Assembly: GCA_016281115.1 (NCBI GenBank)
Contig: JAEEHZ010000236.1
Coordinates: 1 to 5,977 of the forward strand
DNA: 5,977 nucleotides
DNA from: Clostridiaceae bacterium
GTDB taxonomy: Bacteria > Bacillota > Clostridia > Oscillospirales > Acutalibacteraceae
Reading direction: 5' to 3'
The notes under the pieces were generated by a model. The model had not been told where the DNA came from. It did no database searches and worked only from the letters and a program-made list of their open reading frames with translations. Shown here piece after piece: positions 4,601 to 5,977 of this stretch. The translations under genes were made by a program, and so were the position numbers. Within the stretch, counting starts at the first letter, position 1. Every line of letters begins with the position of its first letter.

Positions 4601-5613
4601 ATGGATATATTAAGATTCATAAATTCAAAAGATATAAGAAAGCATCTCCGCGATATCAACTACCGCTTTAATTCGTTTGAGGCCGCTTGGCTTATATGGC
4701 AATGCAGAGACGCTACGATAAAAGAAAAGCATGCCGTATGGGATGAGCTTATAAGGACTATGCCGGATTGCGGTATCGAAGAACGTCTGCATACCGTGCC
4801 GCAGGACAGCCTACACAGCTTCCTTAAAAAATATATAGCGCTTGAGGATAAGTATATAAATGAGTTTTGTAATGAAAAGAACGCAAATACTTCCGATGGT
4901 TGCGCGCCTTTTGTATATAGATCTACAAAGACGGCTCAAGCGATGGCCGGAGCACGGTATTCTCTTCATTTGACGTAATACAAAAAACAATTAATACGCC
5001 GGAAGAAGACGTTATTTTTATCGAGTGTACAAAAATGCTGATCGATCAGCCGAACAGCCGGCAGATTGCGTATCTGACACCAACATTTGAAATCCTTAGC
5101 CTTGATCCCGGACATATAGAAAACGAACACGACTATGAAATATACCGGGAGGTCTTTAACGGTCTGTGGTTTGGTTTGCCGACACCATTTCACAAGGGCG
5201 ACATAGTCTGGAATCCAAAAGCTTCGGAGGGTTATTGCACCGGGCCATTTGTAACAACAGGTGTTTGTCTCGATGGGATCGAAAATGCCAAAGTAAAAGA
5301 CGATCTCAGAAAAAACGGAGATACCTTGGATATGTGCGCCGGAGGATATTTTCTAAACGAGGACGGCAGTATCTATCAGGAATGTATGTCAAACTACATG
5401 GACCTTGAGTTCTATGAAAAAGAGCTGACAGGAGCGCAAAGAACATTAATTGCTCTTAGTAACTTCTTAAAAGGCGAGATTGATCCGGCACTTTTTGCGC
5501 GGGCACATCATCAAATCATAACGGCGGGTTATGCGGATGATAGCATACCTCAAGACTATCTAAAATCCGGGTTTATTCTTGCCGGACTTGAAAAAGATGA
5601 TACAGAGTTATAG
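4601..5613 (+). pseudogene. Hypothetical protein of clostridial type, split by a one-base frame break
   Basis: GAGGTG (4588-4593) starts ATG 4601. This frame covers 107 sensible residues (MDILRFINSKDIRKHL..., then CAPFVYR), then turns into unlikely sequence and stops at 4976-4978. The -1 frame is open from 4921 and continues IYKDG...VFSFDVIQKTINTPEEDVIFIEC to TAG 5611-5613. Restoring one base around 4919-4924 joins FVYR to IYKDG and yields a 337-residue protein. The second half has no ribosome binding site before its first ATG (5035), and coding-like sequence extends about 38 codons upstream of that ATG, so two independent genes are unlikely. The protein is acidic and soluble with no signal peptide. 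It resembles uncharacterised proteins of Ruminococcus-like genomes that I cannot assign a function. No canonical slippery heptamer is visible at the break, so decay or a sequence error is favoured over programmed frameshifting. Confidence 0.7.
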
Positions 5614-5622
5614 TTTAATCAT

Positions 5623-5636
5623 GGTATTATCATACC
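5623..5636. repeat. Small hairpin between the split gene and the last gene
   Basis: GGTAT (5623-5627) and ATACC (5632-5636) pair around TATC. No T run follows, so it is not an intrinsic terminator. It could be a leader structure or chance. Confidence 0.25.
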
Positions 5637-5674
5637 GCAGGATGAAATGCATGATGAGATCGGGAGGTAAAAAT

Positions 5675-5977
5675 ATGTTGTTTTACAAAGTCACCGCAAT
5701 GCTTGGCGACGAAAAATGGGCAGAGGAAAACAATGACCGAAGAGTGAAAGAAGAACGCATAAGAATAATCGCGGGAAAAAGTGACGAATACAATGAGCGG
5801 GACAGAAAAGGAATTTACAGCTTTGTTTCCGATCTCGGTCGTAATGACATCACCTGCGGGATCATTTCTCCTTCATCGATTGACGCGATCAAGTTGGCGC
5901 GTTCTTATTTCAAGCATCTCGGCATTATCGCAAAGGACTCGGATGTAAGTGAAATAACCTTCTCTTCAATGAAAAAT
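5675..5977 (+). CDS. Hypothetical protein, N-terminal part (3' partial)
   Basis: A strong ribosome binding site (GGGAGGT, 5662-5668) lies 6 nt before ATG 5675. The frame stays open for 101 codons to the window edge. The product begins MLFYKVTAMLGDEKWAEENN, followed by a highly charged helix (KEERIRIIAGKSDEYNERDRK) and a mixed region with GIYSFVSDL and SPSSIDAIKLARSYFKHLG. Regular codon use and alternating strand and helix character support a real gene. There is no signal peptide, so it is probably cytoplasmic. The spacing of 61 nt from the preceding gene with no terminator suggests the same transcript. The family cannot be named from the N-terminus alone; a long multi-domain protein is possible. 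Confidence 0.7.
   Translation, partial: MLFYKVTAMLGDEKWAEENNDRRVKEERIRIIAGKSDEYNERDRKGIYSFVSDLGRNDITCGIISPSSIDAIKLARSYFKHLGIIAKDSDVSEITFSSMKN

Noticed and set aside
5166..5408. Forward frame of 80 residues inside the 4601-5613 gene
   Set aside because: The Arg/Ser/Lys-rich translation has no family character, and it is out of frame with a much better coding sequence.

Overview
The window looks like accessory chromosome from a low-GC Gram-positive anaerobe of the Clostridia, most like Ruminococcus or related Oscillospiraceae. The reasons are an AT-rich background, strong AGGAGG-type ribosome binding sites, a BspA-type leucine-rich-repeat protein with the 23-residue clostridial pattern, a compact phosphatase with a CC-x5-R loop, and several lineage-style hypothetical genes. 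This is inferred from style only; there is no marker gene. Every gene I can support is on the + strand.

Layout. Bases 1-179 are the C-terminal end of an FtsH-like (AAA+/peptidase M41) protease. Bases 180-280 hold a promoter-like region with two nested inverted repeats. Next come a WYL-domain transcriptional regulator (281-1333) and, 25 nt later, a 223-residue protein with an HhH-GPD glycosylase-like sequence pattern (1359-2030). These two form a probable operon and are the best candidate for an uncharacterised regulated module, possibly defence-related. A promoter-like stretch leads to a cytoplasmic six-repeat LRR_5 protein (2196-2747), followed by a small GC-richer ORF of unclear status (2754-2897). 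A dual-specificity-phosphatase-like protein (2957-3502) ends in a clear intrinsic terminator (3525-3562).

After the terminator a new unit starts. It contains a secreted or membrane-anchored Cys-rich protein (3686-4183), a two-helix membrane protein split by a one-base frame break in a T run (4251-4552), a larger hypothetical protein also split by a one-base frame break (4601-5613), and the start of a further gene that runs off the right edge (5675-5977).

The most informative observations are the operator-like nested palindromes over the regulator's own promoter, the regulator/HhH-like pair, and the two single-base frame breaks in adjacent genes. The breaks turn what look like four short ORFs into two longer ancestral proteins of 100 and 337 residues. 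They could be real decay or sequence errors. No tRNA, rRNA, CRISPR array, transposase or integrase was seen.
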